Source of the DNA: Cryobacterium psychrotolerans
Lineage (GTDB): Bacteria; Actinomycetota; Actinomycetes; Actinomycetales; Microbacteriaceae
Direction: 5' to 3'
DNA length: 64,000 bases
NCBI RefSeq assembly: GCF_900101115.1
Contig: NZ_FNFU01000009.1
Coordinates: forward strand, 1 to 64,000
Shown here: positions 39,934 through 48,968 of the stretch, in pieces
Numbering within the stretch: position 1 is the first letter of the stretch
Layout of the letters: each line of letters starts with the position of its first letter
The notes under the pieces: generated by a model
Told to the model about the DNA's origin: nothing
The model's input: the letters and a program-made list of their open reading frames with translations, nothing else
Database searches by the model: none
Made by a program: the position numbers and the translations under genes

Positions 39934-41477
39934 CGAATCCGACGCCGCGCCTGCCGCTGATCGGCCCTCTGCCCCTCGGGCGTCGCCCGAAGCTGAGGCT
40001 CGTCGACCCCGCCACCGAGCTCACGCCCCGGCCGTCCGCGTACGCCCAGGCCTCCGGACTCCGCTGGGCCAGGCAGTACCGGGCCAGGCTTCGTGTGACG
40101 GACGTCGGCATCATTGTGGTGGCCGTTTCGGTGGCCCTGGTCGCACGCTTCGGTGTCGAGGGCGCCCAGGCTTCCATCGGAAGCCTCCGCGCGGACTACT
40201 GGGCGGTGGCCCTCCTGATCGCGGCCACCTGGGTCGCCACGCTCGCTGCGTTCCACACCCGGGATTCCCGGGTCGTGGGGATCGGGGCCTCGGAATACAA
40301 GCAGGTCGCCAACGCGAGCGCGCTCACCTTCGGGATGCTCGCCATCGCCTTTCTCGTGTTCCAGGTCGATATAGCCCGCGGTTTCTTCATCCTGGCCCTG
40401 CCCCTGGGCGTCGTCGGACTCCTGCTTGAGCGCTGGCTCTGGCGCAAATGGCTTCTCCACCAGCGGCACTTCGGCCACTATCTGGCCCGGGTGATCGTCG
40501 TCGGCAAACGCGATGACGTGGAGTACGTGGCCAATCAGATCGATGAGAAATCCGGCGCCGCGTATCACGTCGTGGGCGCCGCGCTCGAGGAGGGCACCGG
40601 GGGAACCGTCAACGCCGGCGACCATGAGGTGCCGGTCGTTGCCGACCTCGATCACGTGGCCGAAGCCGCGGCGGCCATGGGGGTCGACACGGTCATCGTG
40701 GCCGGACACCCCCAGGGTGGGAGCCACTACATCCGCAACCTGGGCTGGGAGCTGGAGGGGACATCCGCCGAGCTGGTGCTCTCGAGCCGGCTGACGGATG
40801 TTGCCGGCCCCCGCATCCACTTCCGCCCCGTCGAAGGCCTGCCGCTGATCCACGTTGAGATCCCCCAGTTCGAAGGGGGAAAGCACGTCCTCAAGCGCGC
40901 CCTCGACGTTGCCGTCTGCGGCGTGGCGATCGTGCTGTTGATGCCCCTTCTGGCCGCGGTGGCGATCGCGATTCGGGCAGAGAGCCCCGGGGCGGTCATC
41001 TTCCGCCAGGAAAGGGTCGGGCGTAACGGCCGCACCTTTCCGATGCTCAAATTCCGGTCGATGGTGCCCAATGCCGAAGACCACCTGTCGGTGCTTCGGG
41101 ATCTCAACCAGGGCTCCGGACTGTTGTTCAAGATCAAGGACGACCCGCGCGTGACCAGGGTGGGCCGGGTGCTGCGCAAGTACTCACTCGACGAGCTTCC
41201 CCAGCTGTGGAACGTGCTCGTCGGCGACATGAGCCTGGTCGGCCCGCGCCCGCCGTTGCCCGCCGAGGTACGCGGCTACGAGAACCACGTTCACCGCCGC
41301 CTCTACATCAAGCCGGGGCTCACCGGAATGTGGCAGGTCAACGGCCGCTCCGACCTCAGCTGGGAGGAGAGCGTCCGACTCGACCTCTATTACGTCGAGA
41401 ACTGGTCGCTCGCGGGCGACCTGATGATCATCTGGCGCACCTTCAAGGTCGTCATCCATCCCGTGGGGGCGTACTGA
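39930..41477 (+). CDS. polyprenyl glycosylphosphotransferase (EPS initiating enzyme), copy 1
   Basis: A 515-residue membrane enzyme of the WcaJ/CpsE type that transfers a sugar phosphate from a nucleotide sugar to undecaprenyl phosphate, starting a repeat unit. Four N-terminal membrane segments lie within about 45-165. A nucleotide-binding-like middle domain (RVIVVGKRDDVEYV, AAMGVDTVIVAG) and a fifth hydrophobic segment near 325-345 follow. The catalytic domain (KFRSMV, YSLDELPQLWNV, DMSLVGPRPPLP, YIKPGLTGMWQVNGRS) ends the chain. ATG 39930 gives exactly the same length as the paralogue at 42529; an in-frame ATG at 39849 would add 27 low-complexity residues. The next gene starts at the stop (TGATG). 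Confidence 0.93.
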   Translation: MTNPTPRLPLIGPLPLGRRPKLRLVDPATELTPRPSAYAQASGLRWARQYRARLRVTDVGIIVVAVSVALVARFGVEGAQASIGSLRADYWAVALLIAATWVATLAAFHTRDSRVVGIGASEYKQVANASALTFGMLAIAFLVFQVDIARGFFILALPLGVVGLLLERWLWRKWLLHQRHFGHYLARVIVVGKRDDVEYVANQIDEKSGAAYHVVGAALEEGTGGTVNAGDHEVPVVADLDHVAEAAAAMGVDTVIVAGHPQGGSHYIRNLGWELEGTSAELVLSSRLTDVAGPRIHFRPVEGLPLIHVEIPQFEGGKHVLKRALDVAVCGVAIVLLMPLLAAVAIAIRAESPGAVIFRQERVGRNGRTFPMLKFRSMVPNAEDHLSVLRDLNQGSGLLFKIKDDPRVTRVGRVLRKYSLDELPQLWNVLVGDMSLVGPRPPLPAEVRGYENHVHRRLYIKPGLTGMWQVNGRSDLSWEESVRLDLYYVENWSLAGDLMIIWRTFKVVIHPVGAY

Positions 41478-42124
41478 TGAGCAATCTGACTGCCGGTCCG
41501 GGGATGGCAGCGTCCCCGGCACAGGGCCCCGGCCATCCGCCACGGATCGCGGCGACGGCCGACGTCGACCCCAGCGCGATCATCGAACCCGACACCGTGA
41601 TCTGGCACCTCGCGCAGGTCCGCGAGTACGCTCGACTCGGCCCGGGCTGCATCCTCGGGCGAGGCGCCTACGTCGGGCCGGGAGTCATCCTCGGCAAGAA
41701 CTGCAAGGTGCAGAATTACGCGCTCGTCTATGAGCCGGCGCTCATCGAGGACGGGGTCTTCATCGGCCCGGCTGCCGTGTTCACAAACGACCTTTTCCCC
41801 CGCGCTGTCAACATCGACGGCACCCAGAAGGCCGCCGTCGATTGGGAAATGGTCGGCGTGACCGTGCGCACGGGTGCCTCCATCGGCGCCCGTGCGGTCT
41901 GCGTCGCGCCCCTCACCATCGGGCGGTGGGCGATGGTGGCCGCCGGCGCGGTGGTGACACGGGACGTGCCCGACTACGCGCTCGTTGCCGGGGTTCCCGC
42001 CCGGCGCATCGGCTGGGTCGGCCGCAGCGGCGCCCGCTTGCAGGACGCAGGCGACGGGACGTACGTCTGCCCCGCCACCGGAGAACGGTACGTGGAGAAC
42101 AACGGGGTGCTCAGTCATACCTGA
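41477..42124 (+). CDS. sugar N-acetyltransferase, WlbB/WbpD-like (left-handed beta helix)
   Basis: A 215-residue hexapeptide-repeat enzyme. From about residue 30 the chain shows repeated hexads (GPGCILGRGAYVGPGVILGKNCKVQNYALVYEPALIEDGVFIGPAAVF over 55-100) and FTNDLFPRAVN, which is typical of WlbB/WbpD, UDP-2-acetamido-3-amino-uronate N-acetyltransferases. The short C-terminal strand pair (GDGTYVCPATGERYVEN) also fits that subfamily. ATG overlaps the glycosyltransferase stop by one base. It suggests that the polymer contains an acetamido sugar acid, but the partner genes (dehydrogenase, aminotransferase) are not in the window. Confidence 0.85.
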   Translation: MSNLTAGPGMAASPAQGPGHPPRIAATADVDPSAIIEPDTVIWHLAQVREYARLGPGCILGRGAYVGPGVILGKNCKVQNYALVYEPALIEDGVFIGPAAVFTNDLFPRAVNIDGTQKAAVDWEMVGVTVRTGASIGARAVCVAPLTIGRWAMVAAGAVVTRDVPDYALVAGVPARRIGWVGRSGARLQDAGDGTYVCPATGERYVENNGVLSHT

Positions 42125-42287
42125 GCACCGGGCGAGGGCGCAATGACGACCACCACCCGGATCTCAATCGGCGGCCAGGCGGCCAGGCGGTCACGACCTG
42201 CTGCGCGCACAGGGGCACACCCGTCGCGCCCCCCGAACGGGGTGTGCACCCACGCTCCGGGGGCTCCTCCGCCATGGCCCCCGTAGG

Positions 42288-42321
42288 GGTTACAGCGCCG
42301 GGCCCCCGGATCGGGGTATGT
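42288..42321 (+). promoter_or_regulatory. promoter-like box B of the EPS region
   Basis: GGTTAC (42288-42293), 19 bases, then GGGGTAT (42313-42319) followed by GTTCGCC, the same as box A. It lies within the 277-base gap behind the acetyltransferase; the rest of that gap (42125-42287) shows nothing further that I can name. Confidence 0.5.
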
Positions 42322-42372
42322 TCGCCGTGTACAGAGGTGAGAATTCATCAGATCTGCACAACAAGACACTGA

Positions 42373-42393
42373 CCTGTAAACCCGAAATGCAGG
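42373..42393 (+). promoter_or_regulatory. SD-sequestering leader hairpin, copy B
   Basis: CCTGTA (42373-42378) pairs with TGCAGG (42388-42393), loop AACCCGAAA. The 3' arm runs into GCAGGGA, the Shine-Dalgarno sequence for the leader frame at GTG 42402. About 54 bases separate it from promoter-like box B. Confidence 0.7.
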
Positions 42394-42401
42394 GAATGCC
42401 C

Positions 42402-42521
42402 GTGAATACGTCGCTTATGCGTCGACTCTTCGTCGACCCCGTGGATCCAGCCCCCGCCCGGGCGGGAGCACCCGCTCCGGCACCCACCGCGCCTCGCTGC
42501 GCCTCGCGGCGGGGACGGTGA
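42402..42521 (+). CDS. leader peptide B (39 aa)
   Basis: A 39-codon frame starting GTG, 7 bases behind AGGG. It encodes a peptide that begins VNTSLMRRLFVDPVDP and turns Ala/Pro/Arg-rich toward RCASRRGR. It stops 7 bases before the ATG of the second glycosyltransferase. An ATG two codons upstream in the same frame is too close to the Shine-Dalgarno sequence. A perfect palindrome CCCGCCCGGGCGGG lies inside the frame. Leader peptides A and C stand in the same place in front of their genes. Confidence 0.45.
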   Translation: MNTSLMRRLFVDPVDPAPARAGAPAPAPTAPRCASRRGR

Positions 42522-42528
42522 GGGCGCG

Positions 42529-44076
42529 ATGACCGACCCGAGGCCCCGGCTTCCGTTCATCACCGCGGCGCCGGCCTGGCACATCCCGCGACTGCGGCTC
42601 GTGGACACCGAGGCGCCTCCGAATCCGGCCCGCAGCGTCGACACGCACTCCTCCGGACTGGCCTGGGCCAGGCGATACCGGACCACGCTCCTCCTGACCG
42701 ACGCCGGGGTCATCGCGGCCGCCGTCGCAACGGGGCTGGCTGCGCACCTGGGCTCCGAGGGTGCTTCCGCGGCCGACCTCGGTCAGCACGCCGAGTACTG
42801 GGGAGTCTCCCTGCTCATCATCGCCACCTGGATCCTCACCCTCGGCACGTTCCACACCAGGGACTCGCGAGTCGTGGGGGTCGGCGCCACCGAGTACAAG
42901 CGGGTGATCAACGCGAGCGCACTGGCCTTCGGGCTGCTCGCGATCGGCTTCCTGCTCTTCCAGGTCCACTCCGCGCGCGATTACTTCCTCGTCGCCCTGC
43001 CCCTCGGCCTGGCCGCCCTCACGCTCGAACGCTGGCTGTGGCGAAAATGGCTGCTGCACCAACGGCTCTTCGGACACTATCTCTCGCGGGTCATCGTGGT
43101 CGGCAAACGCGAGGACGTTGACTACGTGATCGGCCAGATCGACGCCAAGTCCGGCGCGGCCTACTGCGTGGTGGGTGCGGCGCTGGAGAGCGACGGCGGC
43201 CCCGCGGTGATGGCCGGGCAGCACGAGGTGCCCGTCGTCGCCGACTTGAGCCGGGTCGCGAGCGCGGCGGCGAGCATGGGTGTCGACAGCGTGATCGTGG
43301 CCGGAGCCCCCGAGGGCGGAAGCCAGTACATCCGCAACCTCGCCTGGGACCTGGAAGGCACCTCGGCCGAGCTGGTGCTGTCGAGCCGGTTGACGGATGT
43401 CGCCGGACCCCGCATCCATTTTCGTCCGGTTGAAGGCCTGCCGTTGATCCACGTGGAGATCCCGCACTTCGATGGCGCCAGGCACGCACTCAAGCGAATG
43501 CTCGACCTGGTGGCCTCCGGACTGGGGCTCCTCGTGCTGTTGCCCCTGCTCCTGGCGATCGGCATCCTGGTCAGAGTCGAAAGCCCGGGTCCCGCGCTGT
43601 TCCTGCAGGAGCGCTGTGGCCGCAACGGGCGCACGTTCACCATGGTCAAGTTCCGCTCGATGGTCCGGACCGCGGAGGATGACCTGGCCGGCCTCCGCGA
43701 ACTGAACGAAGCATCCGGTGCGCTGTTCAAGATCCGCCATGACCCGAGGATCACCCGGGTGGGGCGCGTGATCCGCAAGTACTCCCTCGACGAATTGCCC
43801 CAGCTCTGGAACGTCTTCGTCGGGGACATGAGCCTGGTGGGCCCGCGCCCGCCGCTGCCGACCGAGGTGGAGTGCTACGAGCGACATGTACATCGGCGTC
43901 TCTACATCAAACCGGGGCTGACCGGCATGTGGCAGGTCAACGGCCGCTCGGACCTGTCCTGGGACGAGAGCGTACGGCTCGACCTGTTCTACGTCGAAAA
44001 CTGGTCCCTCCCCGGAGACCTGCTCATCCTGTGGCGCACCGTCAAGGTCGTCCTCCGCCCGACGGGGGCGTACTGA
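42529..44076 (+). CDS. polyprenyl glycosylphosphotransferase, copy 2
   Basis: A 515-residue paralogue of the gene at 39930, equal in length and alignable throughout. It has the same N-terminal membrane segments, RVIVVGKREDVDYV, a shared 20-plus residue block around LSSRLTDVAGPRIHF, and the catalytic KFRSMV, YSLDELPQLWNV, GPRPPLP and YIKPGLTGMWQVNGRS. It should also load a sugar phosphate onto the lipid carrier. The N-terminal cytoplasmic tail and the region facing the sugar differ most, so the two may accept different sugars. ATG 42529 follows a GTGAGGG tract. Copy 2 is followed by the cytidylyltransferase gene after 32 bases. Confidence 0.93.
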   Translation: MTDPRPRLPFITAAPAWHIPRLRLVDTEAPPNPARSVDTHSSGLAWARRYRTTLLLTDAGVIAAAVATGLAAHLGSEGASAADLGQHAEYWGVSLLIIATWILTLGTFHTRDSRVVGVGATEYKRVINASALAFGLLAIGFLLFQVHSARDYFLVALPLGLAALTLERWLWRKWLLHQRLFGHYLSRVIVVGKREDVDYVIGQIDAKSGAAYCVVGAALESDGGPAVMAGQHEVPVVADLSRVASAAASMGVDSVIVAGAPEGGSQYIRNLAWDLEGTSAELVLSSRLTDVAGPRIHFRPVEGLPLIHVEIPHFDGARHALKRMLDLVASGLGLLVLLPLLLAIGILVRVESPGPALFLQERCGRNGRTFTMVKFRSMVRTAEDDLAGLRELNEASGALFKIRHDPRITRVGRVIRKYSLDELPQLWNVFVGDMSLVGPRPPLPTEVECYERHVHRRLYIKPGLTGMWQVNGRSDLSWDESVRLDLFYVENWSLPGDLLILWRTVKVVLRPTGAY

Positions 44077-44108
44077 TCATGCCCCTCACCCGATCCCAAG
44101 GAGCACAC

Positions 44109-44564
44109 ATGTCACATCGAATCGGCTACGCCGGCGGCGCCTTCGACCTGTTCCATGTCGGCCACCTGAACATCCTCAAGCATGCAAAGAGCCAGTGCGA
44201 CTACCTCATCGCGGGAGTCGTGTCCGATGAACTTCTCGAGCTCGTCAAAGGCCGGCGCCCGATTGTCCCCCTCTCGGAGCGGCTGGAAATCGTGCGCCAC
44301 GTCTCGTTTGTTGATGAGGCCGTGGAGGAAACCTTTCTGGACAAGCTGGACACCTGGCGATCGGTGCACTTCGATATCTACTTCAAGGGAGACGACTGGA
44401 AGGGAACCGAACGGGGGCTGCGCCTCGAGCAAGCGTTCGCCGAGGTGGGTGTCGAGGTGGTCTACTTCCCCTACACGATGAGCACCTCGAGCACCGCGCT
44501 CCGCCACGCGCTCGACGCGTTGTCGGCGCCCCCGCGCGAGGCCGAGGCGGTGCGCCGGCGCTAG
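44109..44564 (+). CDS. cytidylyltransferase of the TagD/glycerol-3-phosphate type
   Basis: A 151-residue nucleotidyltransferase that probably makes a CDP-alcohol such as CDP-glycerol. The signature GGAFDLFHVGHLNILKHAK near 9-27 includes the HVGH nucleotide motif; KGRRPIVPLSERLEIV and a C-terminal MSTSSTALR (ISTT-like) complete the fold. The chain is somewhat longer than TagD (about 130). ATG 44109 has AAGGAG at ideal distance; an upstream in-frame ATG (44079) lacks one. Its product could feed the CDP-alcohol phosphatidyltransferase encoded at 54286, or another phospho-alcohol substitution on the polymer. Confidence 0.85.
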   Translation: MSHRIGYAGGAFDLFHVGHLNILKHAKSQCDYLIAGVVSDELLELVKGRRPIVPLSERLEIVRHVSFVDEAVEETFLDKLDTWRSVHFDIYFKGDDWKGTERGLRLEQAFAEVGVEVVYFPYTMSTSSTALRHALDALSAPPREAEAVRRR

Positions 44565-44656
44565 CAGCCGGCGCCCTGGCGCCCGCCGCACCAACCTGAG
44601 AGTCCCCCCAGAGGGGGAATACTTGACTAACGCTCAGCTACTGGTCCGTGTGACGA

Positions 44657-44684
44657 TTGTCCTGGGCGTTCCAAATCTTATGTA
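44657..44684 (+). promoter_or_regulatory. promoter of the GH16 hydrolase gene
   Basis: TTGTCC (44657-44662), 16 bases, TATGTA (44679-44684): a good vegetative-type promoter about 80 bases before the start. A further G-rich box, GGGGGAATACT near 44612-44622, resembles the EPS boxes loosely. Confidence 0.5.
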
Positions 44685-44763
44685 GCCACCGAGCCATACC
44701 CGCTTGTCATGCATACTGCTCTGCCGCTCACCACCTACTCACAACAGCGGCAAGGAGTGACTC

Positions 44764-45723
44764 ATGTCACCATTCGGATTCACGCGCTCCCGGAGGGCGC
44801 CCGGCAGGACCCCGGACGGGCGCCGCGGCGTCGCACGAACGATCGGAGTGTCGACAGCGACCCTCACGGTTCTGGCCCTGTCGGCCGTGAGTCTCCCCGC
44901 CCAGGCGGCACCGGCGGTCCAGCCGACGGTGAGCCTCGCCTCGGCCGCGACCGCCCCGGCCGGATGGAAGCTGGCCTGGGCCGACGAGTTCTCCGGCACC
45001 ACGCTCAATCGCGCCGTATGGAACGTCGCGAACAGATCAACCTACGGCGACGGGAACAAGGAGCTCGCCTGCCTGATGGACCGGCCGCAGAACGTCAAGG
45101 TATCCAGCGGCCTCCTTACGATCGCGGCGCGCAAAGAGGCGACTCCGATCACGTGCGGCACGCGCGACACGCGTTTCCCCGCCGGGCGCACGTACACCTC
45201 GGCCATGCTGCACACGAAGAACAAGCTCGCCTTCCAGTACGGACGGTTCGAGATCCGCGCGAAGATGCCGACCACACAGGGAACCTCGAAGGGACTGTGG
45301 CCGGCCTACTGGATGCGCCCGGCCGCCGGCGGGATCGGCGAGCTCGACATCCTCGAGCTGATCGGCACCGGCAAGAGCGACCCGTACAGCGCCGACAAGG
45401 TTTCCCAGACCATCCACTACGACTACGTGGGAACCCACCGGAAGCAGTCCCAAGTGCACAAGCTCGCCAGCGGCAACTTCGCCGATGGTTTCCACAACTA
45501 CGCGGTCGAATGGGCGCCGGGTTCGATCAAGTGGTTCGTCGACGGGACCCTGACCTACACGCGCACCCTCAGCACGACGTCGTGGATTGACAAGGCGTTC
45601 GTGGGCAAGTTCTACCTCCGGCTCAACATGGCCGTCGGCGGCACGTGGCCCGGCTCGCCCGATGCCAACACGGCTTTCCCCGCGAACTACCAGGTCGACT
45701 ACGTCAGGGTCTTCAGGCGCTGA
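44764..45723 (+). CDS. secreted glycoside hydrolase family 16
   Basis: A 319-residue beta-glucanase-like enzyme. The N terminus has a twin-Arg region and a signal segment (LTVLALSAVSLPAQA, cleavage near 50). The jelly-roll GH16 domain starts at WKLAWADEFSGTTLN. The catalytic motif ExDxxE is present as ELDILE near 193-198, and the flanking WPAYWMRP and NYAVEWAPGSIKWFVDG are typical. It is alone on its transcript with a good GGAGTG signal before ATG. In an EPS region it may trim or release the polymer, as GH16 family EPS depolymerases do; the substrate is not known. Confidence 0.92.
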   Translation: MSPFGFTRSRRAPGRTPDGRRGVARTIGVSTATLTVLALSAVSLPAQAAPAVQPTVSLASAATAPAGWKLAWADEFSGTTLNRAVWNVANRSTYGDGNKELACLMDRPQNVKVSSGLLTIAARKEATPITCGTRDTRFPAGRTYTSAMLHTKNKLAFQYGRFEIRAKMPTTQGTSKGLWPAYWMRPAAGGIGELDILELIGTGKSDPYSADKVSQTIHYDYVGTHRKQSQVHKLASGNFADGFHNYAVEWAPGSIKWFVDGTLTYTRTLSTTSWIDKAFVGKFYLRLNMAVGGTWPGSPDANTAFPANYQVDYVRVFRR

Positions 45724-45776
45724 CGTGCGCAAGCGCCGACGTTCAGAAGCGCCGACGCAGTCGCAGCGGCCGCGCC

Positions 45777-46712
45777 TCAGAGGCCGCGGCCGCGGCGGTT
45801 GACGGCGTTGACCAGCGGCCCGGCGGGCACCAGGCGCGCGGCGATGGCCATCGCCACGTAGGCGCGCAGTTGGGAGCGGTCGTGGTGGATGGCGCGACCG
45901 GCCCAGCTGCGCGCGCCGGCCAGCTGCCCGAGGGCGGCCAGCGCGAAGGCGATCTGGCCCTCGATCCGGGCTGACCCGGCGGCGCTGCCGGCGAATTCCG
46001 GATGCTTGTCGAGCAGGTAGCTGAGTCCGTCCGCGATCCCCTGCCACTTCCCCGAGAAGAACGACGCTCGGTTCCAATGGATGATGACCAGCGGCTCCCG
46101 TATTCCCAGGATGTGGCCGACGCGGGTGGCCCGGAGCAGAAGGTCGTAATCCTCCCCATAGGACGTCGGCAGCACCTCGTCGACCAGGCCGATGCGGCCG
46201 AGCAGATCGGCACGCCGGAGCAGGAACGAGGACGGGTGGATTTCGGTGATCCGCGACGCCAACAGGGCGGCGAATTCCGTGCGTTCGGGGGGCAGCCGAT
46301 CGACCGTCCGGCCTGGCGTCACAATGCGGATGCCGGTGGCCACGAGAACCGCAGCCGGGTCCTCTCGCCACGCCTGGACCTGCCTGATCAGTTTGGTGGG
46401 GAGCCACTCGTCGTCATCGTCGCAGAATGAGGTGAGCTCTCCGCCGGCGGCGAGGATCCCCGTGTTACGGCCCCCGGCCAGTCCCGGCGTGCGGTCGTTC
46501 GACATCGTGCGGAGCGCTCGCGGACCGGCCGGCACGACGACATCCTCGAGGGGATCGACGGCCACCTGGTCGAAGACGACGATCACCTCGATCTCGCCCG
46601 CGTACTCCTGTCCGAGTGCGGCCCGCACCGCCGACCGGAGCAGCTCGGGCCGCCCGCGGGTCGCGATGACGACGCTCACGCTGGGTAACGTCGCACTCGA
46701 CTGCGCCGGCAT
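45777..46712 (-). CDS. family 2 glycosyltransferase
   Basis: A GT-A enzyme of 311 residues. The family start is VSVVIATRGRPELLRSAVRAALGQ near 12-35, followed by the nucleotide-sugar-binding loop NDRTPGLAGGRNTGILAA and the DXD-like metal site FCDDDDEWLPTK near 98-109. The later block SYGEDYDLLLRATRVG contains the ED pair used as catalytic base in GT2. No membrane segment is seen, so it acts on the inner face of the membrane. The start ATG overlaps the polymerase stop by one base, so the two are translated together. Confidence 0.92.
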   Translation of the reverse strand: MPAQSSATLPSVSVVIATRGRPELLRSAVRAALGQEYAGEIEVIVVFDQVAVDPLEDVVVPAGPRALRTMSNDRTPGLAGGRNTGILAAGGELTSFCDDDDEWLPTKLIRQVQAWREDPAAVLVATGIRIVTPGRTVDRLPPERTEFAALLASRITEIHPSSFLLRRADLLGRIGLVDEVLPTSYGEDYDLLLRATRVGHILGIREPLVIIHWNRASFFSGKWQGIADGLSYLLDKHPEFAGSAAGSARIEGQIAFALAALGQLAGARSWAGRAIHHDRSQLRAYVAMAIAARLVPAGPLVNAVNRRGRGL

Positions 46713-48007
46713 CAGACGAACCTTCCCAACCGGTGCTTGTGCAGACCGGAGGGCAGGACATCCGGACGCATGGTCAGCGCCGCGGCGATCATGGCGATCG
46801 CAAGTCCCGCAGTCATGATCCCGTAGTAGAGCGACTCGACGAGCACGACCAGCAGCACGGTGTTGAGGGCCAGGCCTGCCGGGTCACGTTCGCGGATCGA
46901 CCTGATGTAGGCCCAGGCCAGCCACCCCATGAACAGAACCACCCCGGGGAACCCGTGCGAGAACATGACCATCCAGATCTGGCCCTGGGTGCCAACGGAT
47001 GGCGCGTCATCCTTTTCGGAGGGGCGCGGGGCCCCGTAGCCGAGCCAGGGCGAATCGAGGGTACGGTCGAATGCCTCCTGGTAGAGGTTCGCGCGGTCCT
47101 CGGTCGACGAGCTGGCCGTGATCCTGTGGGTGAGTCGCTCGGCGATGGGCAGGGTCGCGAACGCGACCGCGACGACGGCCGCGAGCGCGAGCAGGCCGAG
47201 GAGCGCTTTGCCGTTGCCGCGGATGACCAGGCGAACGGCCACGTAGACCAGCGCGAGTCCGAGCCCCAGGAACATCCCCCGGTTGAGGGTGAGGAAGGCC
47301 GGCACCAGGGACACCGGGATGGCCAGGAGGAGCCACCAGAACCGCCGCTCCCCCCGCACCTCGACGAGGTAGGCGATCACGATGGGCAGGAGCATGGAAT
47401 AGGCGTTGCCCCAGCCGTTCGTGTAGAGGAACGGGGCGCTGGGCCGGGGATCGAGCTTGGCCCATCCGTCCGGGTTGTACTGGGAGACCCGCCGGACGAT
47501 CATGTCCTGGACCATCTCGTTGGAACTGATCGGGGCCGGGAGCACGAGGCCCAGCGGCGTGTGGATCGACAACAGGGGGAAGATCACGCCGATATACCCA
47601 CCCGCGACGATGACAAGCCAGAACACGGTCAACACGCCGAGGACGTACCGCGTTGTGAGCGAGGCCCCGGCGTTGTAGACGTAGAGAAAAATGATCGTGA
47701 CGCTCAGGTAGAGCAGGGCGCGATAGGCGAACCCGACGAGGCGATCACCGGTGTCAATTCCGATCACCGAGATGCCCATCCAGACCAGGAAGAACAGCCA
47801 GATGGCGAGCCCGCGCGGGAAACTGATGCCACCGCGGCGAACGAGAAGGAAGAGCATCACGGTGGCCAGCGCTATCCACACGGCCTCACCGAGGCCGAGC
47901 AGCCACCAGGCCGGGAACAGCACGAACATGGCCGCAAACGGCCAGCGCGGGAGGGGCTGCCGCAGAACAACGTCAGAGCCCGGCCTGGCCGGAGCGAGTG
48001 CCCGCAT
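46712..48007 (-). CDS. Wzy-like O-antigen/EPS polymerase or ligase
   Basis: A 431-residue integral membrane protein with about ten to twelve hydrophobic segments. A large external loop lies around 165-215 (SSNEMVQDMIVRRVSQYNPDG and PSAPFLYTNGWGNAYS) and a second at 310-345 with GYGAPRPSEKDD, the arrangement of the O-antigen ligase/polymerase family. Polymerases of this class join lipid-linked repeat units outside the membrane. It shares its transcript with the GT2 gene and is divergent from the WecG-like gene. Sequence variation in this family is high, so polymerase versus ligase is a judgement based on the EPS context. Confidence 0.85.
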   Translation of the reverse strand: MRALAPARPGSDVVLRQPLPRWPFAAMFVLFPAWWLLGLGEAVWIALATVMLFLLVRRGGISFPRGLAIWLFFLVWMGISVIGIDTGDRLVGFAYRALLYLSVTIIFLYVYNAGASLTTRYVLGVLTVFWLVIVAGGYIGVIFPLLSIHTPLGLVLPAPISSNEMVQDMIVRRVSQYNPDGWAKLDPRPSAPFLYTNGWGNAYSMLLPIVIAYLVEVRGERRFWWLLLAIPVSLVPAFLTLNRGMFLGLGLALVYVAVRLVIRGNGKALLGLLALAAVVAVAFATLPIAERLTHRITASSSTEDRANLYQEAFDRTLDSPWLGYGAPRPSEKDDAPSVGTQGQIWMVMFSHGFPGVVLFMGWLAWAYIRSIRERDPAGLALNTVLLVVLVESLYYGIMTAGLAIAMIAAALTMRPDVLPSGLHKHRLGRFV

Positions 48008-48146
48008 ACGCTGCTCCTTCTCCGGTCGGCCCGGCCGATGCGCCGGTTCTCATGTCACGCGGGTTCAGTATAGGTAGCAACGCGGCGCATTATTCAACCC
48101 CGAACGGGGGTAGGTGCCCCCGCGCTGTTGTGCCAGTGTGTGCAGC

Positions 48147-48968
48147 ATGAGGATAGCTCACCTACCAGCCGACGGGACTCCCGACCGCCCCGTCTCTTCC
48201 GGCGGCCCGTCGACCGCACGCCGCGTCGACGTCGTCGGCGTGGCCGTCGACACCCTGACCATGGCGGAGGTCGTCGAGACGATCCTGCGATGGACGGATT
48301 CCACCACGGTCCATGTCGCCGTTGGCGTCAATGCCGATGTGTGCAACCAGGCTGCCGCGGATCGGGTCCTGTGCGGTGTACTGGCCTCCGCCGACCTCAC
48401 CTACGCGGACGGTCAGTCGATCGTCTGGGCGGCGCGATTCCTCGGCCGGATCATCCCGGAGCGCGTCGCCACGACCGATCTCATCCACCCGCTGGCCGCG
48501 GCGTGCGCGCAACAGGGAAAGAAACTCTTCCTGTACGGGGGGCAGGCCGGGGTCGCCGAGCGAGCCGCCGCCCGCCTGGCAGCCGGGTCGCCTGGGCTTC
48601 TGATCGATACGCACGACGGCTTCGTGCTGGAGCAGCACATGGACCGGCTGGTGCGGGAGATCAACGAGTCGGGGGCCGACATCCTTCTGGTCGGGCTCGG
48701 CGATCCCCTCCAGCAGCGCTGGGTTTCCAGCCATCGCAGCGAGCTCACCGTTCCGGTCGTGCTGACCTGCGGCGGCCTGTTCGACTGGACGAGCGGGGCA
48801 CACCGGCGCGCTCCCGCCTGGATGATCGGCGCGGGCCTCGAATGGCTCTGGCGCCTCATGATCGAACCGCGACGACTCGCGAAGCGATACCTGCTGGGCA
48901 ATCCCGCCTTCCTGCTCCGACTGGGCCTGGAAATCCTGCGCAATCACCGACGGGCCACGGTGTCGTGA
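48147..48968 (+). CDS. WecG/TagA/CpsF family glycosyltransferase
   Basis: A 273-residue GT26 enzyme that adds the second sugar, often ManNAc or its acid, to a lipid-linked acceptor. The family blocks are visible: VNADVCNQAAADR near 65-78, the catalytic-aspartate region LTYADGQSIVWAARFLG near 88-104, ERVATTDLIHPLAAACAQQGKKLFLYGG, and LVGLGDPLQQRWV toward the C terminus. A helical tail with LEWLWRLMIEPRRLAKRYL probably touches the membrane. ATG 48147 is preferred to an open frame beginning at 48114. The stop overlaps the flippase start as GTGA. ManNAc-type specificity is known for relatives only. Confidence 0.92.
   Translation: MRIAHLPADGTPDRPVSSGGPSTARRVDVVGVAVDTLTMAEVVETILRWTDSTTVHVAVGVNADVCNQAAADRVLCGVLASADLTYADGQSIVWAARFLGRIIPERVATTDLIHPLAAACAQQGKKLFLYGGQAGVAERAAARLAAGSPGLLIDTHDGFVLEQHMDRLVREINESGADILLVGLGDPLQQRWVSSHRSELTVPVVLTCGGLFDWTSGAHRRAPAWMIGAGLEWLWRLMIEPRRLAKRYLLGNPAFLLRLGLEILRNHRRATVS

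Noticed and set aside
45728-45770. Direct repeats AAGCGCCGACG behind the GH16 gene
   Set aside because: Two short imperfect copies only; probably simple duplication in a convergent intergenic gap, with no hairpin or T tract.
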